In this document: positions 47,199 to 57,680 of the stretch, piece after piece | Layout: each line of letters starts with the position of its first letter | How positions within the stretch are numbered: the stretch's first letter is position 1 | From: Cylindrobasidium torrendii FP15055 ss-10 | Taxonomy: Eukaryota; Basidiomycota; Agaricomycetes; Agaricales; Physalacriaceae | DNA length: 64,000 nucleotides | Direction of reading: 5' to 3' | NCBI GenBank assembly: GCA_000934385.1 | Contig: KN880444.1 | Location: forward strand, 1 to 64,000 | Notes under the pieces: generated by a model | Database searches by the model: none | Seen by the model: the letters and a program-made list of their open reading frames with translations, nothing else | What the model was told of the DNA's origin: nothing | Position numbers and translations under genes: made by a program

Positions 47199-49815
47199 GG
47201 TGGGCAATTGCGACCAAACCGATAGCGTTGGCCTTGGCGACCTTTTATAACACGAGCGCAGAGATCATGACTACTTGGACGCCTCCTAGAATGTGTAGCG
47301 GCCTGATAGTGGCGCTCCCTCGGTTGTCGCCTGGCCCTGCTCCTATATTTGGCGGATCAAGCGTACTTTTGTGTTAGGGTTGGTGCTAGATTTGAGTTGG
47401 GTACGCTTCGTAGACGCTAATACTGGGCTATATACTAACTCAGCGTTTGTGTCTACATGGTATATAGTATGCCGTAGAACTGTGTACTGAAGCAATATTG
47501 CAGCTCCATTGCTCTCAAACAGTCGGCTTCTGGTCGGCCTACGGTTTTTGCTGTCGGCCCGCCTCAAGGTACAATCATCTTGGTCCATATGGAACTAATT
47601 CCAGTGGCACTTTGCCTCGTTTTGTACTTGAAAGAAAAGTGTTCTCGAGATCAGGTCTATGAGGGATGGAGTCACGGTTGATTTATGCGGCTACATCGAG
47701 GTGGTAACCCGCTTCAGTATTGAAGGCAAACGATGTTCATCGGTATGTAGTAGGCTAATAGCCCAAGACCCCCTAATGCACAATGGTCCTACGTATCGAC
47801 CGAAGTTACCAGAGTCTAGGCCACTGGAGGGATGTTAAAAACGGACTTAGTTCCGATCCTGACAAGCTTGTTAAACTGGAGGTTGTTCACTTACATAGCT
47901 GGCTCGCCGCTTAGTTTGGAGGGCTTCTGCACTGTAGTCTTCATTGATACTAGGAAAAGGCGTGCCAATGCATTATCATAGGTCGGTGGGGCTTCCGAAT
48001 TCGAGTGGGTTACCTTGTTCAACAAAGGGTCGATCGTACTAGGGGATAGTCTCAAGTTATCTCTACTGCGGTGGATAGTTTGATGTGGTCAGCGGTCATG
48101 TTACTTATATGTATGATAGGCTCAAAATCCCTGATCATTACATCTACATGGTTATTATGGCCGTCTAGGGGGACGCGTAGACCTGATGAGCTACCCACAT
48201 TCTCTCCTAAAGATTAAATTAGTGAAGCAAGCGGCTTATGTTTTCTTTTATTGCGTCGTTAATTAGCTTTGTACAGTCGCGACCAACTTGCCAATGTCCA
48301 TTGTACTGCGTCATCCGGGATCTGAATAAGCATCTTAATTTCGATCACACTGATGCACGTGTACTTATTCCCTCGGAAGATACGACTAAGTCTACTGCAT
48401 TTGCCTTCTTGTTGATGTGATGGTTGACCGACACACAACTACAGAACGGTATTTCGCCCGCGTCGAATCCGAGATAGGTCGATTGAATGACCAACATCAC
48501 CGTAACCTCGCGCGGCGGACGACGCTATTCCATGGATGTAGTACTGGACCTCGTGTCCCCATGCATTGCACGCCTGGATATAAAGGTCGTTGAGCGCCTC
48601 TTCACAATAAAAGAAACGGGAGGACGCACCTTGTCAAACAGCTTTAGTGCACTTACAATGATACCGGCGACCCATCTGTTAGTCTTAATGCAAACCTCTA
48701 CTTCCTCATTCTACGAGCGGTAAGTCAAGCATGAGATCGATACGAAATGAGTGGAGGCGGACCGGCCCAAAGGTGTCGGCCTGAATCATCAGTCAGCCAC
48801 CGAGGATAACTACCAGAATGACAAAACGGTCACCATAACGCGTGCAATGGCTGCTGGGTGCAATCTCGACCGCCTTTCGACATGTGTTGCCACCTGAGGA
48901 TATTGGTCGCCGATATGGCCGGCCATAGACAGATGATTCTCTCTATGGCTACTGGTAGGTGTTGTCGAGGACCACAGTTGGGTGGCCGCCGGTGGGTGCA
49001 CTTGGGGACAAACACCTGGAGATGTTGCCTGTGTGCATGTACTCGAGAGTATGGGCGCCAGGGGGCGGTAATATGCGCTCGTAGGAAGCGGGGGAGTAGC
49101 GTTGCCATAGGACGCGTTCCTGTACAAGGGCATTCTGGAAATGAGGGATATGACTTTGAGCAAGCCAGGAGCAAGCCGCTTAGTTTCTATAGGATGAGTA
49201 GGATTGCTCAGCTTTACATCATGCCACCCCATTCGCCTTGTCGATAAGACCGGCGGCTTTCAAATGCACTACACATCACATTCCAACTTAACCTTAGATG
49301 GCCAGTGTCACGGTCGTGACTTGCGAAAATGGACGATAGTGCTTGCCATGCCCTTCTGCAAGACTTCTAGTCGAAACGCACGCCATTTTACATTACGTCC
49401 AACATAATCAGAGTACATCAAAGCCTTATACAGTACAATCCGGTGGTTGCGCATTTGCCTCGAAAAATGTTGCCGTGTGAGAACGAAGTAAGTATACTGT
49501 GTGCACCTCTTCTATCACGAAGCCTCACTTAATCGAACACACTGCTAGTTGTTGCAAGAGCCAATGGAGAATCATCATCCTACGGGCAACTTCGCTGGAA
49601 ATTTCGATGTTGCGAGATGAACAATTGAGAACTGAGAACACAGGTCACGCCGCAAATATGATCGATCGGGGTATGCTCTTCTCATCTCTCCATCATCATC
49701 ATCGTGAATTTCTGGTATACATAGTCAAATCCTGCTACGCGCCCAATCTCTCCGGTGACTGTCTATTCATTGCATGCATATTTAATACATTTGCCCCATT
49801 ACAACCCTGTTTGCC
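47199..49815. other. Gene-poor duplicated flank with a gene relic
   Basis: 2.6 kb without an intact gene. At 47325-47351 lies a 27 bp block repeated exactly upstream of copy 2. On the minus strand around 48480-48730, the reading CNAWGHEVQYYIHGI and the upstream CIKTNRWVAGIIVSALKLF resemble a matching relic at 53400-53600 (CNAWDSVQHYSRGM; MNKDRMWVIIMSARTMVEAL), so the duplication probably included a second gene now decayed in both places. A 140-codon minus frame at 48810-49232 has no family match. Confidence 0.45.
47325..47351 (-). promoter_or_regulatory. Conserved upstream block, copy 1
   Basis: 27 bp identical to 51682-51708. It ends (plus strand) with CTCCTATATTTG and lies 127 bp before the receptor start codon; the flanking bases differ. 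The TATA-like part suggests a core promoter with an adjoining GC-rich site. Confidence 0.55.
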
Positions 49816-51527
49816 TTAAATTTGTCTCTTGAAATCCCTTCTCTCTTGTTTTCGCTCCTGTGCCTCCTGCCTCATATCCATAGCACGCTCAATCTGCGCC
49901 CGGCGCATACCCTCCAGTCGCGCCATCGCAGGATCGTATTCGGAATCCATGTCCTTCGATGTTACAGCCGGCATGTCGTCGCTACCCATAGGCTTCAGTG
50001 TCGGTGAAGACGGTATTGTAGTGCCGTCGTCCAACTGTCTGATCTCGTTCAGTTCAATGTGGACAGTGATTTGGGTCTGAGTCATGTTCGTGGTCTTGGG
50101 AGCGCCTGTGCTGCTATCGTTCGAAGAGGCGTCGGTCTTGCTTAATGCAGCACGCCAAAGGGATTTCAACGCCCGCACGAGAGCCTATACGCGGGTGAGC
50201 ATAGGGCAGATTGGATGAGGGGCGTGATTTGCTTACAGGATCTGTTATAGCCAAAAGAGCGTAAACAATGGAGCGGCCGCCATAGCAGAAGTCATCTGCG
50301 GTGTAGAGTGAGTCTACCGCAAACGACGAGTGTGAAAGAGTACCTACTCAGCAAGAGAACGCGGTACGCTATTTCAGTGGTAATCCCGTCCGACACTGAA
50401 GCATACAGATCACAGGCGACCGTAATGCTGTTAATGACCAACGACGCGAATGGGTAGAGCGCGATTCTCATGATGACACCTCGGTATACGTTCACGGGAG
50501 GCTTAGGGACAGTCTGACCGTCGACAGAAGCTGAGCGGGAGCGCGTTCCCGTTGACATTGAACGAGACCGCACGTGGCCGTGCATAACCTTTCGAGAAGT
50601 GTCAGATTCTAATGCTATGCAGCCCACATGCAGCCAACAACATGGAACATGGAACTAACCTGGTGGCGTAGCATGTGGACTAGGACTGTGATAAAGGTTA
50701 CCAGTTCCCCAAAAGCGCATGCAACACTCCAGAAAATTTGCGTCGAAATCTTCCATGAAATAAGTTCGAAGAAGTTGGTAAGTAGCAAGGACAGACTTAC
50801 CTGCCACTTCAGCCGTTCGTGACTATCCGAGTTGGCATACCAGCAAGCATCGGTGAGCGCGTCGTAGCCGTACTGCTTGGCAGCGAGAGGCGGGATCGTG
50901 AGAGCCAGAGCCAGGCTTATACTGCAGATGTAGTACCATTTCTCCATCTTCTGCCCATTGACGCCATGTACGAGAACCAGTCTAACGAGCACTGAGCAAT
51001 TGAAGATCTATGAAGAAAGTTGACATGGCGCACTGCAAATTCAAAGCGACGCTGAACAAGAGAAATGTCGACAAATGGAGAGTCAACTACCGTCCGTCAG
51101 GCGCCGAAGTCACGAATGGATGAGAAACAGATTACGGACCAGGACGACCCATACTGCAATCGTACAGCGCATTCCAGAAGGTGCCATTCCAGCACAACCG
51201 TTTGCAACCCCAAAGATCATGCTGAACGCGAAGTCAGGCGCGCCGTCAATGCTTTAACGGCAATGAACTTACTTTGCCAACAGAGCCCATGCTACCAGCC
51301 TGAAGCTCACCCGGTCGAGATGCTTTCGTGAGTCTGAATGTGCAATGACCGCGCCGATGCAGATTAACGCAATAGCGCAACACCCAACTCCTATGAAGGA
51401 GGAGTACGCCCACAGGTTGAGTCTACAGAATCATCAGCTCCCACCATTAGTGCAAAAATCCCATACAGACGCACGAAACGGCGTTGTCCGCGTCGGTAAA
51501 CACGAATCCATCGTCGGTCATAGGCAT
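49816..51527 (-). CDS. 7TM receptor-like membrane protein, copy 2
   Basis: Paralogue of 45495-47198 with the same exon plan and length. Start at 51525-51527 (MPMTDDGFVFTDADNAVS), intron, then LNLWAYSSFIGVGCCAIAL. The fourth helix KWYYICSISLALALTIPPLA, the loop DACWYANSDS, the Arg/Ser loop RSRSMSTGTRSRSASVDGQ and the tail LEGMRRAQIERAMDMRQE are nearly identical to copy 1, while N-termini and some loops differ. Starts are 4,329 bp apart and ends 4,321 bp apart, showing a direct tandem duplication. One difference is a shorter tail segment (SKDMDSEYDPAMARLEGM against SELALDPAAARLEGM). No frame break seen, so both copies may be active. Confidence 0.72.
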
Positions 51528-51681
51528 CGTGTACTAAGGACAACCAAGCATCACCATGGCATGACTACCCTTGGCGACCTTTATAGGACTTGGAAATCTT
51601 TGGAGATTAGATGGTGGCGGGCTTCTGTAGAGCGGACTGATATCGGGACGGACCATGGCCAATGGGTCCAAGTCCCTTTGA

Positions 51682-51708
51682 TGTCGCCTGGCCCTGCTCC
51701 TATATTTG
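51682..51708 (-). promoter_or_regulatory. Conserved upstream block, copy 2
   Basis: 27 bp identical to 47325-47351, 155 bp before the start codon at 51527. Its survival while neighbouring bases diverged points to function in receptor expression. Confidence 0.55.
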
Positions 51709-51882
51709 ATAGCGTAGTTGCGAAACTTCGTTGAAACTCGCTCTTGGTATACATACTAGGGCAGCCATTTTCTGACCCTCCCTCTTGGGCTTTGGAAGTC
51801 GAGCAGCCTGTCGAAACAGCCCCGTTGAGCTGACCCTCTTTCTTGCTAGGGTTACAAACTAAAGTCATCACAAAAGCAGTGT

Positions 51883-51909
51883 GGGATATCCCAGGACCCC
51901 CGAATATCC
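51883..51909 (+). repeat. Left terminal inverted repeat
   Basis: 27 bp end of the element, matching the right end in inverse orientation over 25 bases. Confidence 0.75.
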
Positions 51910-52644
51910 GGGGGCATCACTGGTACCAAATCGGACACCGACCCGCCGCGTAGCGGCGAAACTTTTGGTACCAAATCGGACATGGAGGGCCAAATTTTGG
52001 TGGAAGCATGCCCCAAAATCGGACATCGTTGAGGTCAGGATGCCCACCCACCGATGTACTTAGGTCGTGGGCTGGTAGTGCACTCAGTAGACTGTAGTGG
52101 AGTGTCGTAGGTTCGAACCAACTGTAAGACCAACATTTCTACCGCAAACATTCTGTTGTACCATGCGGCGGCATAATCAACCTTTGCTTTCTCACAATAC
52201 ATTTCCTTCAACTTGTTGGCCGCTCTTTAACGGCGGCACTGGTTAGTGATAATGAGCCCGACACGGTTTGGTTGTTCATAATTCACAATCTCTGATGGAA
52301 GCCACTGAAGGGGAAAGTCAAGCCTATGAGAATGGTGTCTATGAGGAACTTCGTAGCTGTCTGGTAGCTGTAATGCCGATTTATTGAAGTCCGCGAAAGC
52401 CAGGCAAGTTTTTGGGCAATAGTGACGCTGATGGGCTCTTAAATTCACACATACACAAGAAGACATCTTCAAGTGCCCTTCATGAGCAAAAAAATTGCTA
52501 TTTTGAGGCCTTTAAGGCGCTGTAGGGGGAAAAAATGAAGTGTGGCGCAGGGTTTGGACCTTGGTCCCAAATCGGACATTTTGGCGCCCGCAGGGCGCAA
52601 AAAATTGGACATCCAGACCGGTCCCCAGGATCAGTGATTTGGCG

Positions 52645-52669
52645 GGATATTCGGGGGTCCTGATATCCC
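52645..52669 (-). repeat. Right terminal inverted repeat
   Basis: 25 bp end, lacking two C residues present at the left end but otherwise identical in inverse orientation. Confidence 0.75.
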
Positions 52670-53910
52670 GTATGCTTCAAAACTTGACTGTCAAATTTCA
52701 CACTAGGATATCATCTAGTAAACAGGCAGGTGCCTCGAGCCGGTAATCATATGATTGTTTTGTGTGTACAACAGTAGCTCCAAGTAGAAGAAAACTAAGC
52801 AGCGGGTCACTACATCAACGGGATATCACGTTTTGTTCCGGCAAGCTTCGCGGATTTGGGCCTGTTTGGGCTTACTATTGCATGAACGGCCCAGCCAGCT
52901 GATGTCGGTTCGCAAGGCGGGTTACATGCTTTCAAGAGCATTAGTAGGCCGATCCTCGTGGACAAATCATTTAACAAGAGCCCGTGTGTACAAAGTCGGA
53001 CCTCAAAACCGTGTAGCTCTTGCACCAGCTTGCGGAATATGCTTCTGTTGCTCATGACCGATGGTTCTGGAGGCCCATTTTCCCCACTGGCAGTACGTGA
53101 TTCAGAGGTCTGCTTGAATTTCTGAAAGAAAATAGTTCTGTTTTTGTGTCAATGCCACATAGATAGAATGAACGATAACCGAAGGCGCTACTTCTCCCTC
53201 CCGTTTTCGACGCGCCATGTATTGCGGCGCGCATCGAAGTTTCCATTGTTTTACGTCATACGATCATGCCTAAGGCACTATCAAGCACAAAAGGAGATAT
53301 TACTGCTTTCTACACTGACTGATGGACGAAGGATTCCCATGTCGGAATACGCATGACATGCGGGGGTCTCAGTGGTTGGGTTTTTGACAGGTTGAAAAGG
53401 CCGATTCCGTCTCGCATGGTCAACATTCCACGAGAGTAGTGCTGGACGGAGTCCCATGCATTACACCCTACAAGACAGCTTCTACATCAGAGAGCTGGAA
53501 GTATGCGATAACAAGTAATCGGCGTACGTGACAAGAGCCTCGACCATCGTCCGGGCGCTCATGATGATAACCCACATCCTATCCTTATTCATTGGTGTAC
53601 GCTCAGATAAGTACCTACTTCAGTCTGATAGTATAGTCTTCGATTGGTTCAAAGCTCAAACCCGGTTAGCTAGTGGTGGATAAACTAGTCTAAATGCGTC
53701 AACTTGGTCAGCTCCATTTAAACAAGCACGAGCCTTTGCGATCTGGATACATGTACAGTATCTGTTGAAAAAGACAATATGACGGTAAATGCGCGCGCTG
53801 CGATCATGTTTTGATACATAATACAACAATCAATATATATATATATATATATAAGACCTTACTACTGCTACACGCCACTGAGTACTTATTTTCTGATTTT
53901 CCTATGCAGC
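52670..53910. other. Gene-poor region with relic and AT microsatellite
   Basis: No intact gene. The minus-strand relic at about 53400-53600 (CNAWDSVQHYSRGM) pairs with one upstream of receptor copy 1. A simple (AT)n run occupies 53833-53853. The right end borders the acyltransferase 3' end. Confidence 0.45.
53833..53853. repeat. AT dinucleotide microsatellite
   Basis: About ten AT units in tandem, just beyond the 3' end of the acyltransferase gene. Confidence 0.9.
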
Positions 53911-55189
53911 TCAATAAAGCATCGCCGCCTGGAAGAAGCGTTCTCGTCTGAGAACGAAATACACCGCGCGCTTGTGCGGAAGTTCGAATTCCTACATTCT
54001 TGTCAATCACAAGCGATCATACTGATAGATAGAGCATACCCGGTTGAACTCTTGCGGGAGATAGGCAATGAGTCGTGGGATAATGGGCAGGTCGGCGCGA
54101 GGCTCTCCGACGACAACTTCGGTACGAGCGTCTCTTAAGAACGCCATGTGCTTCATGGAGGTCATAATCGCAGTGACTAGCAACTGCATGAGTAAGAATA
54201 ACGCAGGAGGAGTGCATGAACGTACAGCGCTGGCGTCCGCGGTACTTCTCCTCTCCGACTAGGAGATGGGTTCCCTGGTCGTAGTCTCCTAGTCCACCGA
54301 CAAATGTGCTCATGGGATCCTCCTTGACCCATGAGATTTCGCCGTACCCAGCCGCATCTCCGTCCCAAGCGACGATGAAGCCCATGATGTGCGGGTCTGC
54401 CAGACGCTCCTTGAGGTATGTACGGTGGTGCTCCTCGTCGCCACGCTCGCGCCAGCCAACGTTGACGCGGTCCGAGTTCTGCCAAGCAGTGTACTTGTCG
54501 AAATGGGCAGGGTTGGACGCGTCGATATGGGTGAAAGTCAATTGCTGGCCGAGAGCATTGATGAAGCGTGAATATATCAACGATCCAGGCGCAGGCTTCT
54601 GTGGGCGAAGGGGGTGTGTCGTCAGAATGTTGGGACCGCGGGTGAACGACTGGATGTGGGGGAAGGGGAAGTTGGCAGAGTGTCCGGTGGATGGGATAGG
54701 GTCCTGAAGCCACGAAAGACCAAGTGGCGAACCAGCGGATTGCCAGAAAGCAGGGCGCGACAGAAGAAGGACGTCGCGATCTGAGGCATCAGGAATCCAG
54801 CCCAGTCCACTGTGCACAAGATACGAATGCAATCCTGCTGCGTTGGGAATGGCGGAGTCGAGCTGGGCAGGCGCGACATCGTCTTCATTCCGGCGCAGCC
54901 ACAATGCATAGAGGGCGGCCCACAAGTCGGTCTGGGATAATTGAGACGCGCTGGAGATGAGAAGGATTTTGTCGGACACGGCGCGGTCATCGTTGACGAT
55001 GCCGTATGGGCTGACGCGAATCTGGCGTTCTTGGGGTGCAAAGGTGATCTTTATGTCGCCTTTGACGACGGTGATAACACCTTCAGCTTCGGTGCTAGTG
55101 ACAGAGGATTCATCGGGCAGTTTGAACGTCTGCTCTGCGGGGGCGACAAAGCGTTCGGCGCGGTATCCTGGCGAGTTGTCGGAGGACAT
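53911..55189 (-). CDS. Siderophore N-acyltransferase (AlcB/IucB-type; Fer5/SidF-like)
   Basis: GNAT-fold transacylase that moves an acyl group from CoA to N5-hydroxyornithine in hydroxamate siderophore synthesis. Start at 55187-55189 (MSSDNSPGYRAERFVAPAEQ). The AlcB conserved region is clear: THIDASNPAHFDKYTAWQNS, VNVGWRERGDEEHHRTYL, then ADPHIMGFIVAWDGDAAGYG and EISWVKEDPMSTFVGG with DYDQGTHLLVGEEKYRG. Two introns follow: one to LLVTAIMTSMKHMAFL, the next to EFELPHKRAVYFVLRRERFF, ending AAMLY with stop at 53911-53913. About 395 residues. The N-terminal extension beyond the GNAT core is as in fungal SidF/SidL. It is divergent from the hydratase gene at 55572, with iron-GATA-like sites between. 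The exact acyl donor is not shown by sequence. Confidence 0.87.
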
Positions 55190-55571
55190 CGTGGATGATG
55201 AAGATGAGTGTGGATATGAGAAAAAGCGCAGAGAGCCTTTTGAGCGGCTTGGACATTTTGACGGCCTAGAGGCAACCCGCGCGGTCACGAGGTCCCTGAT
55301 AACTGGTCACAACCGAATGCGTTCAATTCTCGCTGTGAGCTCATCTGAAAATGTATAGAGGTGGAGACAGAGTTGTTTTTTTTTGGATGAAGGCGCTACA
55401 ACGAGGCTCTGTTTGATATGAAACGGCAGTGCTACAATAACTCATAAATGGCCAAAAGAAATCCAAGATAATTTGAGGACCGCATACGTTCGTATCAGAT
55501 AACAACTCCGGATCGCAGATAAGATCTGATCCAGCTTCCGCTTCTCCAGCCATGCTGTCCCAATCTACGAC
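55190..55571. promoter_or_regulatory. Divergent promoter with iron-type GATA sites
   Basis: 382 bp between the acyltransferase and hydratase genes. Within 58 bp lie AGATAA (55466-55471), ATCAGATAA (55494-55502, exact match to the ATCWGATAA recognised by SreA/Sre1-type iron repressors) and AGATAAG (55517-55523). GATA repressors of this class (Urbs1, SreA, Fep1) silence siderophore genes when iron is ample. Presence is seen; binding is inferred. Confidence 0.6.
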
Positions 55572-56805
55572 CATGACAATTGCTGCTCGGGCCAATATAA
55601 CAGCGTGGCGTTTTCCTTTTCCTTTCCACCACTGCCAACGCTTGTCATCCTGGGTACCCATCTGTCCACTCTGAGAGCAGCCCCTTTGGTTTCGTCTCTC
55701 CACACCACTCAGACATTCCCCTCTCCTCCTCCCACTCCCACACTCTCTGTAAAAATGGGTGTAGAATCCCCCCAGGCATATTTCCACAAGGTGGTCAACG
55801 CCAAGGGCGTGTACTGCATCGCGCTCAACAGACCAAAGTCAAAGAACGCGATCAGCATGAAGATGTTGCAAGTCAGTCCATGCTCTCTATCACCGAATGC
55901 CCCGTTGACGCCATGCTAGGACATCGAAGACGCACTTGAACTCGCGGAAAAGGAACAGTCGTACGTATTTTCCCCACCTGCCCGCTCACTCGCTCATCGT
56001 CAATCTCAGTCTCTCGGTCCTCATCTTCTACTCAACCGCACCGGGCTCGTTCTGTGCCGGAGCAGACCTCATCGAGAGACGCTCGATGACAGATGAGCAA
56101 GTTCGCAATTTTCTCACGCAACTGCGTGCCGTATTCAGTCGCATTGAGAGCATGACATTTGCTACTATCTGTGCTATCGACGGTCCAGCACTCGGCGGAG
56201 GGCTCGAACTGGCACTCACATGCGACTTTAGAATCTGCGGTAAGCCAAGCTCCGTGTCAACGCATTGAAGGCTAAATCACCTGGCAGCGAGGGATGTAAC
56301 GAAAATTGGTTTCCCAGAAGCAAAACTGGGCATCATACCCGGCGCTGGTGGCACTCAGCGCGCGCCCAGACTCATTGGCATGACAAAGGCCAAGGAGCTT
56401 ATTTTTACAGGACGCTCCCTCACCGCACTCGACGCCCTCGACCTAGGTAAGCTGGCGGCCAGCTCCCACCCTCCAGGAGTACTCATTTAGCTCCCAGGCC
56501 TCGTCGACTACGTAGCAGATGCATCATCCACGGCATATGAACGTGCGCTCAGACTGGCACTCGAGATCGCGCAGAGTGGTACGTGTAGCAATCACCGAGG
56601 CGGTACTTTGAGTCTAACAACGTTTCCAGCGCCGCTTGCATTACGCGCAGCAAAGGTTGCTATCTCGCGCTCATGTGAGCTTCCACTAGAGAGTGCACTC
56701 GACCATGAGCGCAAGTGCTACGAACCTTTGCTCGGGACGAAAGATCGTGTCGAGGCGCTGGACGCGTTCAGGGAGAAGAGATCCCCGGTTTTCATTGGAC
56801 AATGA
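55572..56805 (+). CDS. Enoyl-CoA hydratase, methylglutaconyl-CoA hydratase (AUH)-like
   Basis: Crotonase-fold enzyme. The core from [14 protein letters not shown] (ATG 55755) has [37 protein letters not shown] (oxyanion hole), [20 protein letters not shown] (second oxyanion loop) and [20 protein letters not shown] with the catalytic Glu, ending in [13 protein letters not shown]. The wording is closest to AUH, which interconverts methylglutaconyl-CoA and HMG-CoA in leucine breakdown. ATG 55572 plus an intron (GGTACC...CTCAG) would add a basic N-terminus ([16 protein letters not shown]), perhaps a mitochondrial presequence; 55755 is the safe alternative. No PTS1 at the C-terminus, unlike SidH. 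Position beside a siderophore transacylase suggests a Fer4-like role, by inference. Confidence 0.83.
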
Positions 56806-57680
56806 TTTATACGTAACCACATCTGTGTTTTTATTTTTTTGTTGTGCTGCTCTGTTGACAGCCATTTTCTGGGCTATACTCCTGGCAAGCATCAGTGTAA
56901 TGCGCCACATTCGTGAAGGGTTTATCAAAAAAGTTGATCGTATGCCACTCCATTGCGCAAGTTCGCGTTTTGTGCCTTTGGTCTGACCACCACCTTACTC
57001 CGCGAATTAGCCTTGACGCAACTCTGGGTCACAGTTTGCCTGCTGGGGGTCTTCTCTTTGCACTACGCGGAAAGTCGGACCGTGGGGGGACCGTCCCACA
57101 GCCGTTTGGCCTGCGTTCGTTCGATCTCAGGTCAAGACAGAGTGTCCAGTGGCTGCGTTATGCCCCTCTGGACGCATTCACGTGTTCTATATGGGCAGTC
57201 CTCGAGTTCTCATCCAGGAGAACCTTTGTTAGAAACCGACAACATACCGTTCCCGCCAAGGTCCCATACCTGTCCAGGCCGTATCCTTGGTGATTTTAAG
57301 GTCAGAAGAAGCCCGAATCCACGCTTTCGTTTGGTTGGTTGAATACCCATCGCTGATATTCACTGAGTCTCTTCCAGCCATGCTTTCAAAACCTGTGCAA
57401 AACCATCAAAGGACGATGTTCTTTGGCATTTGGTTCCTTTTCATCCCACTTATAAGCATTCAAAACAGAGTTAAAGTGCCTAGCGTATGACCTCAGAAGG
57501 GTATTGATCGAGTATACAATGATAGAGTTCCTGAGCATCTGCCACTTCGTACGCTTTATTACATTTTCCCAGATTTTCCGTAGAACAACCGTCGCCGACT
57601 CGCATGCATAAAGGCTGAATGCATAGAATGCATCTTACTCCTGCACTCGCCCAGTCCTTCTCCCATTTCTCGCCTCCCAG
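56806..57680. other. Intergenic region
   Basis: 875 bp between the hydratase and pectin lyase genes, both plus. Several overlapping frames of 60-130 codons occur but none has family texture or consistent splice signals. The right end should hold the lyase promoter. Confidence 0.45.

Larger units (their letters stand above)
51883..52669. mobile_element. 787 bp non-autonomous inverted-repeat element
   Basis: Bounded by inverted repeats: left 51883-51909 (GGGATATCC then CAGGACCCCCGAATATCC) and right 52645-52669, whose reverse complement is GGGATAT then the same 18 bases, differing by a 2-base gap. Inside each end is a similar module: the word CAAATCGGACA beside a 6 bp stem hairpin (51944-51958 with loop GTA; 52584-52598 with loop GCA), followed by another GGACA word. 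No transposase frame and no clear target-site duplication. Looks like a MITE-type DNA transposon with subterminal repeats. Confidence 0.72.

Noticed and set aside
48810..49232. 140-codon minus frame between the receptor copies
   Set aside because: Overlapping frames of similar length on both strands and no recognisable domain; not supported as a gene.
51883..52669. Helitron or LTR interpretation of the repeat element
   Set aside because: Ends are inverted, not direct, and there is no CTRR-hairpin terminus typical of Helitrons nor TG...CA LTR ends.
56913..57342. Overlapping plus frames of 126-129 codons before the pectin lyase
   Set aside because: Low plausibility of both translations, no signal or domain, no intron logic linking them.
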